A stretch of DNA of 64,000 nucleotides from Kappaphycus alvarezii (GCA_002205965.3 NADL03000451.1:744001-808000); one strand, 5' to 3'; shown: positions 9,956-23,600, numbered from the stretch's first letter. Translations and numbers: made by a program. The notes: generated by a model not told the origin, from the sequence alone.

Positions 9956-12900
9956 ATTTTGGCGGCTCACAAACTTTACCGCATTGATATCAAGGATCCA
10001 GTGCTCAAATCGAATACTTAGCTAGGTATCTACAAATGCAGAGCGCCATTTTGCACACATGTTATATATTTCTGGGAAGGACCGATGAGAAAAATGCATT
10101 GGGTGCATCCGGGAAATGCCACTCCGCCTCTTTACTACTTGTGATACCCTTATCATAATTTTGTGCACTCCCTGCTACTCCCCCGCTCGCCCACTCCGAC
10201 AGCAATAGTACCATACTCAGTAGGTCCGCACTTTTAGGCTGCGAAAAACGGCCACTTTTCTTTGTTATGGGATGGCCCAGTTGAGCCTTTCGCACTCATA
10301 TCAAACACGGGCAGCAGCTTGCCAAAAGATAGCGACCTAGTGAAGTTTAAAGACAACAGAAAGTCATACTCTTTACCAAATGATATTATTTCGTTCCACG
10401 GTGTTTGCATATCAGTAAAGACGAGACGCAGCAAAGAAGCGCGACGATACTTCGCGGTTTTCGTGATCAATTTTAACGACGACGCGAGGTATTGTCCTTC
10501 TTGATCGTTACTAACACTTCAGCGGCCGCAGCTATGGACGCAGCAGCACTTCCAACAGCGCAAAAGGTTGCTTCAGGATGCAAGGCGCTGAGGAAGGGTT
10601 AGATACGACTTGGAACGGGGAAGGGAAGATCTGGCGTGGGGTAAGTGGGGGAGTGGCGAAGTGGAGCAACCCTTGGAGGGTGGCTCTACCTCGGTCAAGT
10701 GGCAGAAATCAAACTACTTTTCTGGTATCTGATTCGCTGGAAAAGTGGTGAGGTGGCGGAGTGACATTTTCTGGATGCACCTATTGTAGCTGAATCGGTT
10801 ATCCCAGGTCTTTACTTTTTATTGGCGTAGGATCTAACCCTCCAGTATTTGTGTTGGGTTTTCTGTGGTTTAGGGTGTTCGACAGGTCTTTAGAATCATC
10901 CTAAAATTACTCCATTCCACCAGTACATAGTCATGTAAAATTTTTATAAGAGGTCACGTCCGTTTAACAACATGAGTGAAATATTCAATTAGTGGAAACT
11001 TAATACTCTCTTAAGGAGCACATAACGCCCACTGTCTATCACCATCACAAAAAAGGGACACAGGACAACTTATGTAGTCTTCGGTAAAATTGTGATTCTC
11101 ATTTATCTATTGCCTTCACTCTAGTCTTCTAACGACCAACCAAAAGTGTAACATAGGGTGGCAAAAGGAGGATAAAAATGGAGATTGGGTAGAACAATCG
11201 ACGAGGAACTGAAAATACTAGAGAATGGTGCATTTTCTGCTTACTTTTGCATCTTGTACAATTGTTGAAAGCTATCAAAGATTTAAAGCTCACAAATCAT
11301 ATGAGCAAAGTGTTGCGGAGTCATCGACATTTCCATCCGCTACTGATTTCATGGGTATAAATGCCTCTCCTCCTTCTGCAGTATAATGAACTTGGACATT
11401 TTCTGATATATTATTTGAAATAAAGTCCGCTCTTTTCTATTTTGGATGAATTACAAGACTTCGTAATTCTCAGAGTATATTGCGAGCAGTTGGCGTATTG
11501 GAGAAATGTTTGGGCCACATGGTTATCCTCAACAATGAGTAAAATTGTACACGAGGCCTTGCAAATACGGTGGACATAGCTCCTTACCTCTGAGGACAAA
11601 TTGACTCCTGACTGCTGGAAGTTAACAAGGGTGATCACTCATTATCTAACGATCAACCACTCACTGAATGACTAGAAGTAAGCAAAGCCATCACGCACTA
11701 TGTGTGTGGTCAACTTCAACTGAATGCCAGCTACCATAACGCTAGTTTGGGCTACCTCTGTACAGCCCTCATTGTAGTGCAATGACACTCCGGGTCTACT
11801 ATGTAGGACCAATGATCTTTTAGAGTTGTGAATTATATCTTTATAGGACCTCTCATTTATACTGTCCTGAAAGGACAAATATATACAGGGCCATGGACCC
11901 ATAAGAGCTTTCCGTAAGCCGCCAAATGCTTCTGATATTTAATTGGTGTACAATAGCTAACTATTTGATATGTATCAGAAATGTAGAGCAGCATAAAGTG
12001 CTAACTTGGTATTTATTCACGGATAGATAGTAGCGACCCACATAAACAGTTACCAAAGGTTTGGTATTGAACTGCGCTCTTACTCTCGCGCCGCAACTTT
12101 ATCAACTCGAAGGCAGATCCGTCGTTACTGGCTATTGCCTGTTTACCCCCTTTTGTCCCCGCTTTGTGGCCTCTTGGCTCGATCAATCCTGAGACTTCCC
12201 CATTTTTCCCATTCCGGTGCGCTTGTTGCGCTTGTTTTCGTTTCCTTCTTGGCGTTATGGCCTTCTACCTGGAGATGACCTGTATCCTCAGCCGTGTTGG
12301 CGCAGCGTCCATTCCCCGTCGAGGACTTGTATCGGTACCCTGCAGGCTTACTGCCGTCCCCAGAGGGAGGATCTAAATCACCCAGCAGGTCCTCAGCCGC
12401 CGCTGTGCGCTGGTCTCCTGCTACTTCGCCGATTTTCCTCTGCTCCGCCGCTTGTTCTCAGTCCTTCTGACTGTTCCCACAGCACTTGAATTTGGATCAC
12501 ATTCGTCTAGTGTACGTTTCGCTTTTACCTAGCTGATAAGGCCCCTAGCACACGTCTCCTAAGACAGACAGCTACTTTCCCTCACCAGGCTTGAAGACAA
12601 AGAGGGTCCTCTGAATGCCTTGTCGTCGCAAGGTTCACGACCCTTCTCCCGCTTATTGCGTTAGCCATTTTCTTTTGATACCGTTAAAGGTTTTCCCTTG
12701 CATTTCTGTGCACTAATTGTCGGCCGGGTGTTGATCAATTTTACGTTAGCAAGCCGAGTAACTCTTCAGTAATCTGAGCAAGAATTTTTTATTTGGGCTT
12801 GAGTGTAGTAGAAGCCTGAGTTGAGCGAGCTGTACTTTATTCTCATGCTGTTTTGTCGTGTCACACCCGTCTTCCTGAAGCATCCTGCATATATAGCCTA

Positions 12901-13399
12901 TCTTACCATTTATTTTACGCTCTTCCTGCTATTTCTAGTTATCTACTCATGCTATCATGGTAGTATTGCGTTTATTTTCTGATTTTATTTGGATTTTTGC
13001 GTCCAATCTTTACATTTTCCGCCATTCATAATAGCTTTTTCCTGGTTAAACCGAGAAGCACGTGTGTCTTTAACTTCTACGTAGAGGAGCCCGCACCCAT
13101 GATACTAAATCTTCAAACGCATCTTCGACTATCAACTAATGGTAGTTTACTTCTGCAACAGTTTTTGAAGGGAGCCTCCCAGCATTTATAACTAAATTTT
13201 TGACCATGAAGATTTTGATATGATCAAGTATGGTGCCTCAAGGCTCGACTTATTCCATTGAAAATTTCAGTTAAACGTACAATACAAGTTTCTACGACCA
13301 CATTTGTTTGCCAAGCCCATACATTTCCAAGCCCACACATAGGGATATATAGAACCACTAACTGACGTTTTGAGGGGAACATGCGGTAAACAGTACTTC
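9956..13399. other. Transition region, no supported gene
   Basis: Short ORFs occur on both strands around 10062-10504 and in a GC-richer patch at 12130-12500, whose minus frame (about 12145-12400) is open but unrecognised. I see no conserved motif. From about 12.5 kb the base composition falls towards the AT-rich block. Confidence 0.4.
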
Positions 13400-16300
13400 A
13401 TGGGATGGTAAGTGGATAAATTATTGAGAAATTGAACGAAAAATGAAAATAAATCGACGAAATCTGTTTGACTTTCGTTACAAGCAATGCTTCTTGCGAT
13501 CTCGATAGCTTTTAAATTTCAAAGAATATTTTTCTCATGTCTTTTTAGGCCTTAAAAGGCCTAAAAAGACACTACTTCTTTATGAATTAAGTATTCCTTT
13601 TTATACCTGGTGAAGCCAGAAGCCTTCGAAAAAGCATTGTATGGTAAATATTAATTTTAAGAGAGTATTTACAGAAGTCGTATACTTTTCGGATTGCTTA
13701 TAATTTTTCGTATAAAACATTTTCATTACACGGACCAAAATTTTCTGCAGTAGTACTGGCATTTTATCTCGTACATGGAAAAAAAAGAGAAGCAAAAAAA
13801 TTTTCAACTTTTTGCTTTAAAGAGAGCTTTATAGTAACTTCTCCAGTTAGTTTCATTTCCCTTTTCTGTCTTGCTCAAAAAGGAAATATACCAGTTTTTT
13901 TCAATAGCACCGTCAAATTGATGTACTTTTTGGTAATAAATGTTTTCTCCAGCACATTTTACCATTTTCATTATAGAATAGATCTGTAATGGATATTATT
14001 TTACTACATCTCTTCACATTTCCCCTATACCCTTTTTACATTCCGTATGAATAGCTCAGCGACAAAGTTTCACTATTCTCACTGGATTTTTGTGCATATT
14101 ATTTCCTTGATTAAATTTAACTAGCATACTTTAAATGAATAGAGACGATTTTAGGGCGAATGTAAGTTTTTTTCGTAGCAAAAGATATCAACACTTCGGA
14201 TGAACCTGGCATGCAACCTGAATTGCTGCAGGTCGTGAGAGAATTCGATTGGAATATTTATTACCATTAACTACTTCGTATGTACTAATAGCTAGAATTA
14301 CTGAACACAGGTACTTTTTATAGACCAGGAAATATATTTTTTCAATGTCTATGTGTACTGCAATGTAATATTTGACGACTACAAACCTCAAAAAATATTT
14401 TTCTGAGAATGGAGGGAAATATTAATCTTTCAGCATTTTTTAAAATTATCCTGCAAACTAGTCGCAAATGTGTGATTCTCAGTGCAAAATTTCTGCGCTA
14501 CTTTTGTCTAATAGTAATTTTTTAAATATTCTTTGTACTTTTAATCATTTTTGATTTCTTTTTTTCGACACTCAAGCAGTTATACTTTTAAGAAATAGCC
14601 ACTTCTAATTTTAATTGAATACAACAGGTTAAGTGGCCTGCTTCAAGTTGCGGTCCACATTATGTAGCAATAAATATCAATTTAATCATCTAAACATATC
14701 CTTGTGTGCCTAAAATTTCAACGGATTGGATTATTCGTTTCTGATAAAAATATCAACAAAATATAATAATTTGATCAGCACAAAAATTTTTAAAACCAAA
14801 TTTACATTTCAGGTCAGAAATAAAAGAGTAAACTATAAGTGAGCGAGCCTTTTCCCTCAAAGGCACTTTTTTTACAAATTGCTTGGATGGAAATTCTCTT
14901 AAAATATCTTCAACAGCACCTGATACAGTTTTCCATACTTTGTTGTGGTACTAAATTTGAAACCCTTCGAAAAAAATTAAATTAATCTCGCATTCTTCAC
15001 AGTCTTTGAATTCGCGATACACGTGCCAATACGATACATTTATGTGCTCAATTGCTTTAAATAAAAATTTGAATCCATGGTATAATAATTGGAGAAATAG
15101 TCATAATGTGCCGGAGATAATTTTCTAAGAATCAGAGATTATGCGATATATACTCTCGAAAACATCAAAAGAAGTGTAAATATATTAATGTCGAAACTGC
15201 GCTAAATTTTTTCATTAAAATTGTAAATACTTCGTTTAAGCTGAACTATTTATTCGTAGAATGTGGAAGGAACCATTTTAGTGAGAATTTCTTTTTATTT
15301 GTGGAACTTAAGTCTAAAAAGTCGGGTGAAAAACGCAGCTCGGGCATGAAGGCCCATGATAAATGTAGAAAACATGCAGAAAACATGAAATTTATAAGTT
15401 AACCAATGCAAAACTCTCGGGACTCGAACAATCGATGCTCCTATGTTGGAAAATTGAATCTACTACTACAACTTCCAGATTTCCTCTGTGATGATCAGTT
15501 ATGTACCTGTGGTAATTGTTTTCAAGTCTTCTTGTTTCATGCTTCTACACCTTTATTTGTCCGATTTTTTAGTGATTCATGCTACAGTAGTAATCATTGA
15601 GGCAGCGCTAGCGGGTATAGTTTTTCAAAAGTTTTGTGGTCTATTGTGATAGATCATACTTCAAGGCAAATTTTCAGGGTAAAGGTTTGTCCTTTTCATT
15701 AAAATTGAATCCAGAAGAAAAGAGCTAAACTACCGGGAAAGAAAGAGCAACGCGTGTCTCATCACATTCGAAGATGTAAAGCCTAAGGCACACGGGTAGA
15801 TATTGGCAAAATTAGAGAGCTATTTGCTCGGCTACTGTTTGCGATGGAGTGCTATATTTTAGCCAATTGATAGATACCTGCTCTTTACTGTAGAAAGTTT
15901 TCCTTTCACCAATTCAGTTAGTAATAGGAATTATTCACTGACTTTAAGAAAAATTTTCAAATTAAGGCCAATTTCGTTACCACTGGGATGATATCTCCTA
16001 CCCTTTTATGGATGTTGTAATTTAACCAAGAAAAAAGTTCATTATAAACATTTTTAGGTATCATTGTGCTACAGAGTTATATCTCGTTCATGAGCATGTA
16101 ACTCTCTACTTGAAGATATGCTCAATCTTTGAACACTGTTGAAATTAAGTTATTGGAAGGTTTCAAATGGAAGGTTCTGGCCGAGATGAAACCTGTACAA
16201 GTGATGAACACATATTACCGGAGCAAATTCATAATAAGGACACCTTGAAATTAAATGAAAAAATCGTACTAGGGTACTAGTTGAGAATAAATAAAACGAA

Positions 16301-18750
16301 AAAATAAAAAATGTCAAAAATTTGGAGCTGAGGGAAGTAGTTTTAATGATATGTTTTTACAATTTTCCTTGTATAAAATATCATTAATACAATGAATTGC
16401 GAAAGATATCTTTTCTGGAAAAAATGAATCTGTGATTCACAGTACATGGAATGTAAATTTTGAATTCCATAAAATAGCAATAAGTCTTTAAATATATTGA
16501 TAAAACATGTTAGAAAGGAAATAAAAACACAAAATATTCTTTTTCAGGCGCTTTTTTAGAATCAAGGTGAATTTTTTATTTTATTTAGTGTTAACATAGA
16601 AAATAAGCCCTATAATCCAATTCAATTTTTGCAAATGCTCTTCATAACTCTCGTGAAATTATTCTCAACAATTAATTATATACTTCTGCGGCAATTTTAG
16701 TGGAGGTATAATTTTATATAAAAATAGCTATTTATGATTAAATTTACACCGCAGAGTATTCTGCAGTAATGCTATCCATATTTTTGAAGGAAATTATTGG
16801 TTCGATTTAAAAAATGAAATCAGGATACAAAGAAACCGCAGAGAAAACCGATCCGACCTAAATACTGGAGGATTTTTTCTAGTTTTATATCTCTCCCGAA
16901 ACGTTCCCTATTTAAACTACTCCCAATTCAATGAAAGCCACGGGAAACCTTCAAGATCACCTTATAAAACCGTTTGATTGAAACAATGAACTCTCTTTTC
17001 TACCACACGAATCATTTATAGTAACCCTAGAACTCTACCTGTATGATTGATCTCTTTTAGTTCTACAATTTATAAATAAACCAATTCTGGCTTCACGCTT
17101 ACATTTAAATCCTAAGTGCTGAAAGCTCAACCAGGACCAGAATTAGATCACCCTGTAATATTCTATAATTGTCATTAACAAACACTATTGCGAATTCTAC
17201 TTCAGTAAATCAGACTCACATTTCAACAGACTTTGTAATATAAAAATATTTTTTACTGAACCGCACTAGCATCAACATGAAAAGATCAGGTAGGGATGGT
17301 TTGCGAAATTTGAACTTTGGGTGATATTTCGGGAATGGTACAATATGTTTTAACAAATTTCAAGCCCTCAAATTTTCATGGCAGCATTTCCAAACAAATT
17401 ATATCTATTAGAGGTTTATTGATATTTATAATACTCCCTTAAAATTTCAGCTAGACAAAAGATAAATTCATAGACATTTAAATTTAAAAGGCTGTTATAG
17501 GCCTTCAAAATTTTTAATAAAGATCATCTTGTAGAAATACAGCAAATATATTCAAAGCCGCCGTATCGCTGTCCTCGGAAAATATTCATTGTAATAAAAA
17601 ACGAATTTAGCCTGCAACTTTCCATAAGGTGACCACTTTTACCTTCTTTGAGGGCGAGAAACTCGAAAAATTGGCATATTGTCATCAAAACGTTATCCTT
17701 AATTTTTATATTTCTCTAGATCTGACGGGAAAGGCTTTGAATACATGAGAACCGGATCAAAGAAGAAGTTAGCAGATGTATTTTGGATACATTTACTCAT
17801 TGATAAAAATAAAGCTTTGGGAAATTGGACATGGAAATTCGCAAATACGTGCAAACATTTTACTAATTTTGAGCGAAGAAAAACTTGGAGAGGATTTAAA
17901 TATGAAGCAGTGCGATATTATTAGGTAAAAGCTGAAAACTGAAAAAGCTTTTTATCATGATTGTGCTTTGAAATTATCTAATTGATCTATAATTGGAAGC
18001 AGGGTTTAGATATCTCTTTTTAAGGTAGAAAGGAGTTCATTCAAGTTTGAAGCTAAGTTTGAGCAGTTGCCTCTCGTTTTACGTTTAACTTTTACTGCCG
18101 CATATTTTAAAACTTAAAGTATGGAACAAAAATGCAGATTGTATCCAAGGAGAAGATGAAGACTTCAAAAATATTTATTCAGCCAAGAGAATGTTAAAGA
18201 TCTACGCAAAGTCCAAATAGAAATACAATAAAATTTCCCAGTTTATTTTGTTATCGCTTGCAAATGGTTTGAAGGTCCTCTACCTTTCAATCCCTCTCGA
18301 AGGACTTTTTGGTAAACAGAGGCACAGATTACGACTGATTTATTGTAAAAAGGTGCTCTAAGTTGTCTTTATACCATTTAGTAAGCTATTATATCATTTT
18401 TAAGACCATTCCGGGATAAAATTTCCAAAAAAAACGAGAATTGCAGCATCAGTTCTCGCAGAATCCAAATCAATATAGGTAGCAAAAAAATATCTTTCTA
18501 AATCATTCAAATCTTAAAAGGGAGGAAAATTTCTCGTTGAATCTAACAATGAATATTAATGCGGCCATAATCTGTTTGTGTTCCTTACAGAAACTTTGAG
18601 CTTACTTGGGGAAATTTTTCAAGTTACTTGACAAACTTACACCTAGGGTACACTTTTTCTTACCCCGGATTATAGAAAGATTCTTACGCAATTTCAATAA
18701 TTCCAATAAATATAAGACATAAATGCTTCAGCTAAGTAAGTGTGAAATGA
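13400..18750. other. AT-rich gene-free block
   Basis: More than 5 kb of strongly AT-rich sequence with only short chance ORFs (64-68 codons). I see no coding signatures, RNA genes or long repeats. The block ends abruptly where the truncated retroelement integrase begins. Confidence 0.6.
13538..13571. repeat. 34-bp near-perfect palindrome
   Basis: TGTCTTTTTAGGCCTT, a 2-base spacer AA, then AAGGCCTAAAAAGACA: 16-bp arms with no mismatch. It is isolated in AT-rich DNA with no gene nearby, so its role is unknown. Confidence 0.85.
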
Positions 18751-18814
18751 ATCTTCCAATGGTTTCGAATCATGTAACTAAAACATTCAATCTGAAAAAT
18801 ACTGTGATCGGTCT

Positions 18815-19350
18815 CCGAATTACTTTAGTATTTCACAGCTGCGACTACAGCGCACGAAGTTTTTCAGCCTTGAGTTGGTTGGCCAGGTTGGTTCCATGGT
18901 CAACAACCGTGAAAACTGGTGCAACGAAGTAATCAATCCATCTGGATAAGTAAACCTGGAACTTAGTGGCAGCAAACATGTTATGCAGCTATTTGAGACG
19001 AAGCACGAGGTCACCTCCATCCACCATGACGAGCATGTTGAAGTTTACGTTGATGATCATGTGAGGCATGAAATCCAACGACACTGCAGTATTAGGCGTC
19101 GTTTCAGCCCGGAGCGAAAACTTCGGCACACGTGGGGTTGTGGATTTGCGGAACATTCCCGGCATTGATGCTTGACGATAGATTCCATGACGTCATCTGG
19201 AAGCTTTCCGTCGTTGTTTAACTGTCGAAGCAGTTTGAGAACAGACGACTTGGGCCAGTGCTTGAGTCTTCCATTCAGACGATGACAATTCTGGCGAAAT
19301 GTGCGATTTCCAAGAATCTTGATTCCATGGCGGCACGAGGTACGCATTGC
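18815..19350 (-). pseudogene. Retrotransposon integrase (zinc-binding domain and core)
   Basis: The minus frame gives LKLLRQLNNDGKLPDDVMES then HQCRECSANPQP, a CxxC-type integrase zinc domain. A frameshift near 19135 follows, then PRVPKFSLRAE and VSLDFMPHMIINVNFNMLVM, with a candidate first Asp in VSLDF. After one stop come YLSRWIDYFVAP and VFTVVDHGTNLANQ, with the second Asp in VVDHGT. This arrangement matches the copia-like polyproteins of the second element in this window. The catalytic Glu region is not seen because the frame ends near 18840. It is non-functional. Confidence 0.65.
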
Positions 19351-21940
19351 TCGACGATGGTGCCGAGTCCTGTAATTTCTTCCGGGTTGAATGCCTTTAT
19401 GGTAGATTACTTCTAGCCTTGTCGTTTCTATGGCGGCGTAGGATCCCCAGCGGTTGTCTCCTTGTCTCTTGTGAGATCGATTTAGGCGTCGGCGTCGCTT
19501 GTGTCAAACCGAACGGAGAAGCTTTCCGTCAATATTTTGTTGTCCACACTGGAGATGGGAGGCTCCCAATCAAAACTGTGGGTTCGGATCCGTGTTGCAA
19601 AACTCGAAAGGTAGCCTGAGATGCGATGTCACTACTAATGGGAACACTGCATTGCCCATTGTCGTGGCCTTTATATGGCTGGCGTTGTGATCGCAAATAC
19701 AGATATCGATGCCGAGTCTGCTTTGATCCTAAGACCAGAAAAGAACTTGATTGGAGTGGCTGGCAGAATGAAGATAACCTAGCGGAAATAATACGGATGG
19801 CCACGAATATCCCGAACGGTTTTGATGAGGCACGGCTGAATATAACGCATGGACTGGGTGTCCGGCGAACGGAACGGACGCAAATCATCAGGCAGTGGGA
19901 GCTTCTTCACAGGGGTCCATTTTGCTTCCTGAAGCCAAGACTCCGTGGAAATTGGTTTCGGCGCTCCCGCGATCAAAATATTCTTCACGACGAGAAACGC
20001 GGAATGCAAACTCATCTCTTCATTGCTTCGATTAGTTCTGGGATCGACATCTTGATGAAAAATGTGGACTGTTCATCATTAAGTGAGTCGTAAGCGTAGA
20101 GCACAGCGCAAACCCAATCTTCAAGCTCTTCGTTTCTTAGGTCATGAACATCCGAAGATGGAATAGCATCCTGGGATTATTCCATGTACTGCAGGACAGA
20201 ATCATTCTGGTCGTTATGCTCCTCCTTGTCATGTTCAATCAGAAAGTTCGCGGTTTGTCCAATGTCAACCACATGCTGGAGATATTCATGTGCCGATCAC
20301 TATCTGGACAATAACGCAGGAATTGACAATGACGACCGCGACCATAACTGAGCTTGCGGTGCCTGTGAATACTGGGCGGCAAACGAGAGTGAAAGCGGTA
20401 ATTAACTCTCTGGTTGGATCTAAAGGACCTAAATCGCTGTCCGGGACTCCCCTGGAAACGGTTCGGGCGAAGTTGCTTTGACGGGGGAGGATCTTAGCGA
20501 AGAAAGCAGTAAGGTGAGCTTCGATGGTGGCATGACAGCAGGTGCCTGCAACGTTGCAGGGCTAACCGGATACGGTGCTATTCCCAGGGATGGTGACATC
20601 TTGTTCTCGTTTTGAAAGTCTTGACTGGATGCTGCAGAGAAAATCTGCTGGGAAAATGAATGTGGGTAGATATGCATTGCAGATTGCTGTTCTAGCATTT
20701 TACACCAAGAGTTCGTGCGAAAGACGTAATTGAGGCGAACAAGGAGTGGCTTGGATGAAATCACGTGCTTCGGCAGATACTTCTAATGTGACATCAGGAA
20801 CACGATGTGAGCGCGAGCAACTGGTTCTTCGGAATCTCACTTGACACAGAAGTACTTGTACTGGGTGCAGTTCCAGCGATTGACACAATGTTCCCGTATG
20901 TTGTGATCGCAGAGTACGATTAATTATATTGCATTATTAATTGTATCAACAGTCGCGTTCTCGAGCGGATGCTGGATGCAGATTCACGATCTTTGACAGT
21001 ATCAGCGAGATTAAAACTGCGGGCTGATGTTCGGGTTAATAGCAGTAGTTCATCTGGCCAATGATTGTCTTGAGCTTGGCGTTGAAAATTTCAGACTCTT
21101 TACCAGAGGAGATAAGATTCTGGAAACAAGTTCTACATGCAATTAGAGCATTTCTGCACATCTATCTTGTCATTCTTGCTCTAATCTTCAGCTTTGTTTT
21201 CTTCGTTTACGTCATCGATCTTCTCTAATTACACTTCCTTGAGATCCTTATCGTTATCGAAAAAGTCTTAAACTTCTATTTTGTCGATGAAACACTGCAA
21301 ACGGCTCGTGGCACGTGTGCGAGAACGTGATGCATTGGTGTACACCGACAGGAATGAATGGATAATTTTGATCCAAATGTTATGATACTTCTCAAGCTGA
21401 GGTCGGGACATGTTCATCGCCGCCAAGTCAACACGGTGAATGAGACTCGGCTTCCGGAGATCCTTTCGGAGAAAGGAGGCGAAAACGATAGGCATCGGTC
21501 CAGCCTCAGGAACAGCCTCTGGATAAGATATTCTCCAAAATTGAGAATATCTTCACACGGTCAATCGAGATCGGCGTAAAGTTGAGTCTCTTATGAGAAA
21601 AGATTCCAAATATGTTTCACTTCGGTCCTCAGTACATCAGGGATTTCCGGCGTTAAATCCAGAAGAGGATCGAACTTTTTGCGAACCTTCATCGGGTCTT
21701 GGGTCCTTGTTTTCCGATAGTAATGTAACCATACAAATACAAATGTGCGGCGGGGTTCGATTGCACGGTTGAGGTTCGTGAGATCTTGATGTAGCATACG
21801 ATCGGCGATCGTGTGAATGAAACTTGGATCTTCTTCCTCAACGATGAGATGAATAACCAAAGTAAGGAACCAGGGACCACGTCAACCCGATGTTGTCGTG
21901 CGGTCATCCGGATATGTCGACAGTCGAACGCTGTAATCAC
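18815..21940 (-). mobile_element. Copia-like retroelement, truncated after integrase
   Basis: The minus strand carries an integrase at its downstream end (see separate entry). Upstream is about 2.5 kb of broken coding-like sequence in the position of gag and protease. One stretch (about 19520-19700, reading VTSHLRLPFEFC...) resembles the region after the protease active site in copia-like elements, but I cannot find the Asp-Thr/Ser-Gly site itself. In copia order RT and RNase H should follow integrase, below 18.8 kb, yet that sequence is the AT-rich block without RT motifs. The element therefore seems truncated, or its RT part has decayed beyond recognition. The upstream limit is a guess. Confidence 0.5.
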
Positions 21941-22100
21941 CTAGCACAGTGTCGATACGCGTGGACTAAACAACTTCAATCAAAGCTGTGAGGCCGTAGT
22001 GAACCTTGCCCGGGATGCTACCATGTAGGAGACCTATTAGATGGTTTACTGTACGGTAAAGATCGGTGCCCGGGAAGGCAGGACCACCCCGGGCAGTCAC

Positions 22101-22118
22101 ACTTCACAAGGGTGAAGT
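22101..22118. repeat. Short hairpin
   Basis: ACTTCAC, a 4-base loop, then GTGAAGT: a 7-bp perfect inverted repeat just before the first palindrome cluster. Confidence 0.5.
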
Positions 22119-22445
22119 ACCCTCGTCAACAGGACACCGGCTCCGTTCGCCGGCGGATACTGTACAGTAGGCTTGCAGAATCTAACTTACAGTATTTTAC
22201 AGCTATACTGTACTCTAGGATATGGTACAGTACGGTAGACTCCGCATCCTGTAGGTGGCCATGTACTGTACAGTACCATTACTCTGTAGTATGCGCGGGT
22301 AAGCGAGTGGGAGCAGGAAAGAAAGGCACAGTGAACGGGTAAAAAGGTCCCCCGCGATGCTGTCGCAGTCCCCTATTTGGTTCTTTTAGTAGAGCGAGTC
22401 ACTAGAACGGTCGATTTTCTTCTGAATCTCCAAAAAAACGCCTCT

Positions 22446-22473
22446 CCCTCACGCCCCGATCGGGCAGTGAGGG
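22446..22473. repeat. Stem-loop
   Basis: CCCTCAC pairs with GTGAGGG and GCCC with GGGC inside it, around a CGATC loop with a single bulged A. It may be a structured RNA or terminator-like element, but there is no supporting gene context. Confidence 0.4.
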
Positions 22474-22634
22474 CTTCCTTATATAGCCTTCCGATACCTA
22501 TAGAATAAAGATACAGTAGACGATAGCCACTGTATTACCGGGAGCACAGTACAGTACAGTAGTACTGCCACTTGGCTGTTTAGGGCACAAATCATTGGAT
22601 CTGCCAAGTCGGATCAGTTGTGGCCCGTGATTGG

Positions 22635-22671
22635 CCGCGACCGTTCGTACAGTATGCACTGTGCAAGATAC
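22635..22671 (+). repeat. Dispersed repeat, copy 1 (partner at 23794-23830)
   Basis: CCGCGACCGTTCGTACAGT continues with TGCACTGT. The other copy differs at only a few positions. It contains one TACAGT motif of the palindrome family. Confidence 0.7.
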
Positions 22672-22819
22672 CTCCGATTGGGCCAAAACGGTCCTCACAC
22701 CGAAAAGAGCCCAATTAATTAAGGTTCTCGAACGGAATAGTATGAAACGTAAATAAAAAGTGTGCCGATTAAATTGAAATTAACCGTTTTTCGTGCAAAA
22801 AACAGTACAGTGCACCATA

Positions 22820-23090
22820 TGAACGCCTTCTTATTGGTCCAGAACGAGCATTTTTCGGCACCATGAAAAAAACAAAAAAACTGCAGCTTTGATGTCAGCA
22901 ATGTTTGCCAAATGACGCACGTGACAATACTGTAGCAATCTACGCCTGATCCTCTGAGAGGTTGTACATATAACCTCCCATCTTCTTCAGCATTCGCAGT
23001 TCTCCTTCAGCCACAGCGCCCATCAGCCATTTCTTCTTCCCCAAGGTTTCCTTTCAAAAATACAGACCTTGCAAATGCCCACGTACGCAT
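22820..23090. other. Short intergenic stretch, nothing recognised
   Basis: No motif or ORF of note. Confidence 0.4.
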
Positions 23091-23600
23091 TCATACACCA
23101 CCCCTTTCACCCCCTTGAAATGACAAGGGTTTCCCCTTCTGCTGGTTCGACAGAAATTCCCCTATAGATGACACTTCTGATGTCATTTTTGTCAGCGCGA
23201 CAAGCCCAAAATTTGAATTGGACGAAAGCTGTTCTTCTAGGGCGAGTAACATGTCACCAAAGCCATGACCGTCTACTGACAGCGTGTCGTCCACGGAATC
23301 GGCGAAGACACCTGGCACTGACTACCCCTGGCACCGATTAGTAGATGACGAGGCGGTAGAGGCAGATTTCGGCGAAGGAGATTGTACACCCCAAACAGTG
23401 GACACGTGTTCAACATGTGGGTCTCCATGGACAGAAGGGTGAGAAGGAAATTCGAGTTCGATTAATTCCCAGTTAAAATAAGGGATGGCCAATTGATTGG
23501 AGTGGTTCCAAATTATCCCGCGTGTCCAATTATCCGAATCGAGGAAGAAGGCGCATATTGCACAGATGGTCGTATACAGTGCATAATTCGAAGTTGGCAC
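23091..23600 (-). CDS. Hypothetical protein, one in-frame stop
   Basis: Two minus-strand ORFs of 92 and 75 codons lie in the same frame, separated by a single TAG (about 23325), and together would give about 170 residues. The composition is protein-like: a mixed N-terminal part with DSDNWTRGIIWNHSNQ, a Ser/Pro-rich middle (QSPSPKSASTASSS) and a C-terminal part with LALEEQLSSNSNFGL. I recognise no domain. A short repeat of GTGCCAGG surrounds the stop, so it may reflect an error, a small intron or decay. Palindromic motifs at 23.8-23.95 kb lie between its 5' end and the divergent WSS1 gene, as expected for a shared promoter region. Confidence 0.35.

Larger units (their letters stand above)
22150..22815. 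promoter_or_regulatory. Cluster of TACTGTAC/TACAGTA palindromic motifs
   Basis: At least eight full or partial copies occur, including a 14-bp perfect palindrome GTACTGTACAGTAC at 22263-22276, ACAGTACAGTACAGTAG at about 22548 and ACAGTACAGTGC at about 22803. The same motif marks the upstream sides of genes elsewhere in the window. No gene is recognised immediately beside this cluster, so its promoter role here is inference. Confidence 0.45.

Noticed and set aside
9465-9956. 163-codon minus-strand ORF overlapping the downstream LTR
   Set aside because: Most of its start lies within LTR sequence shared with 4126-4299, and the protein has no recognisable pattern; it is the reverse of the LTR.
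15400-15480. Possible tRNA on the minus strand (GTTCGAGTCCC box)
   Set aside because: The T-stem does not pair around the loop and no acceptor stem or A box is present at the right distance.
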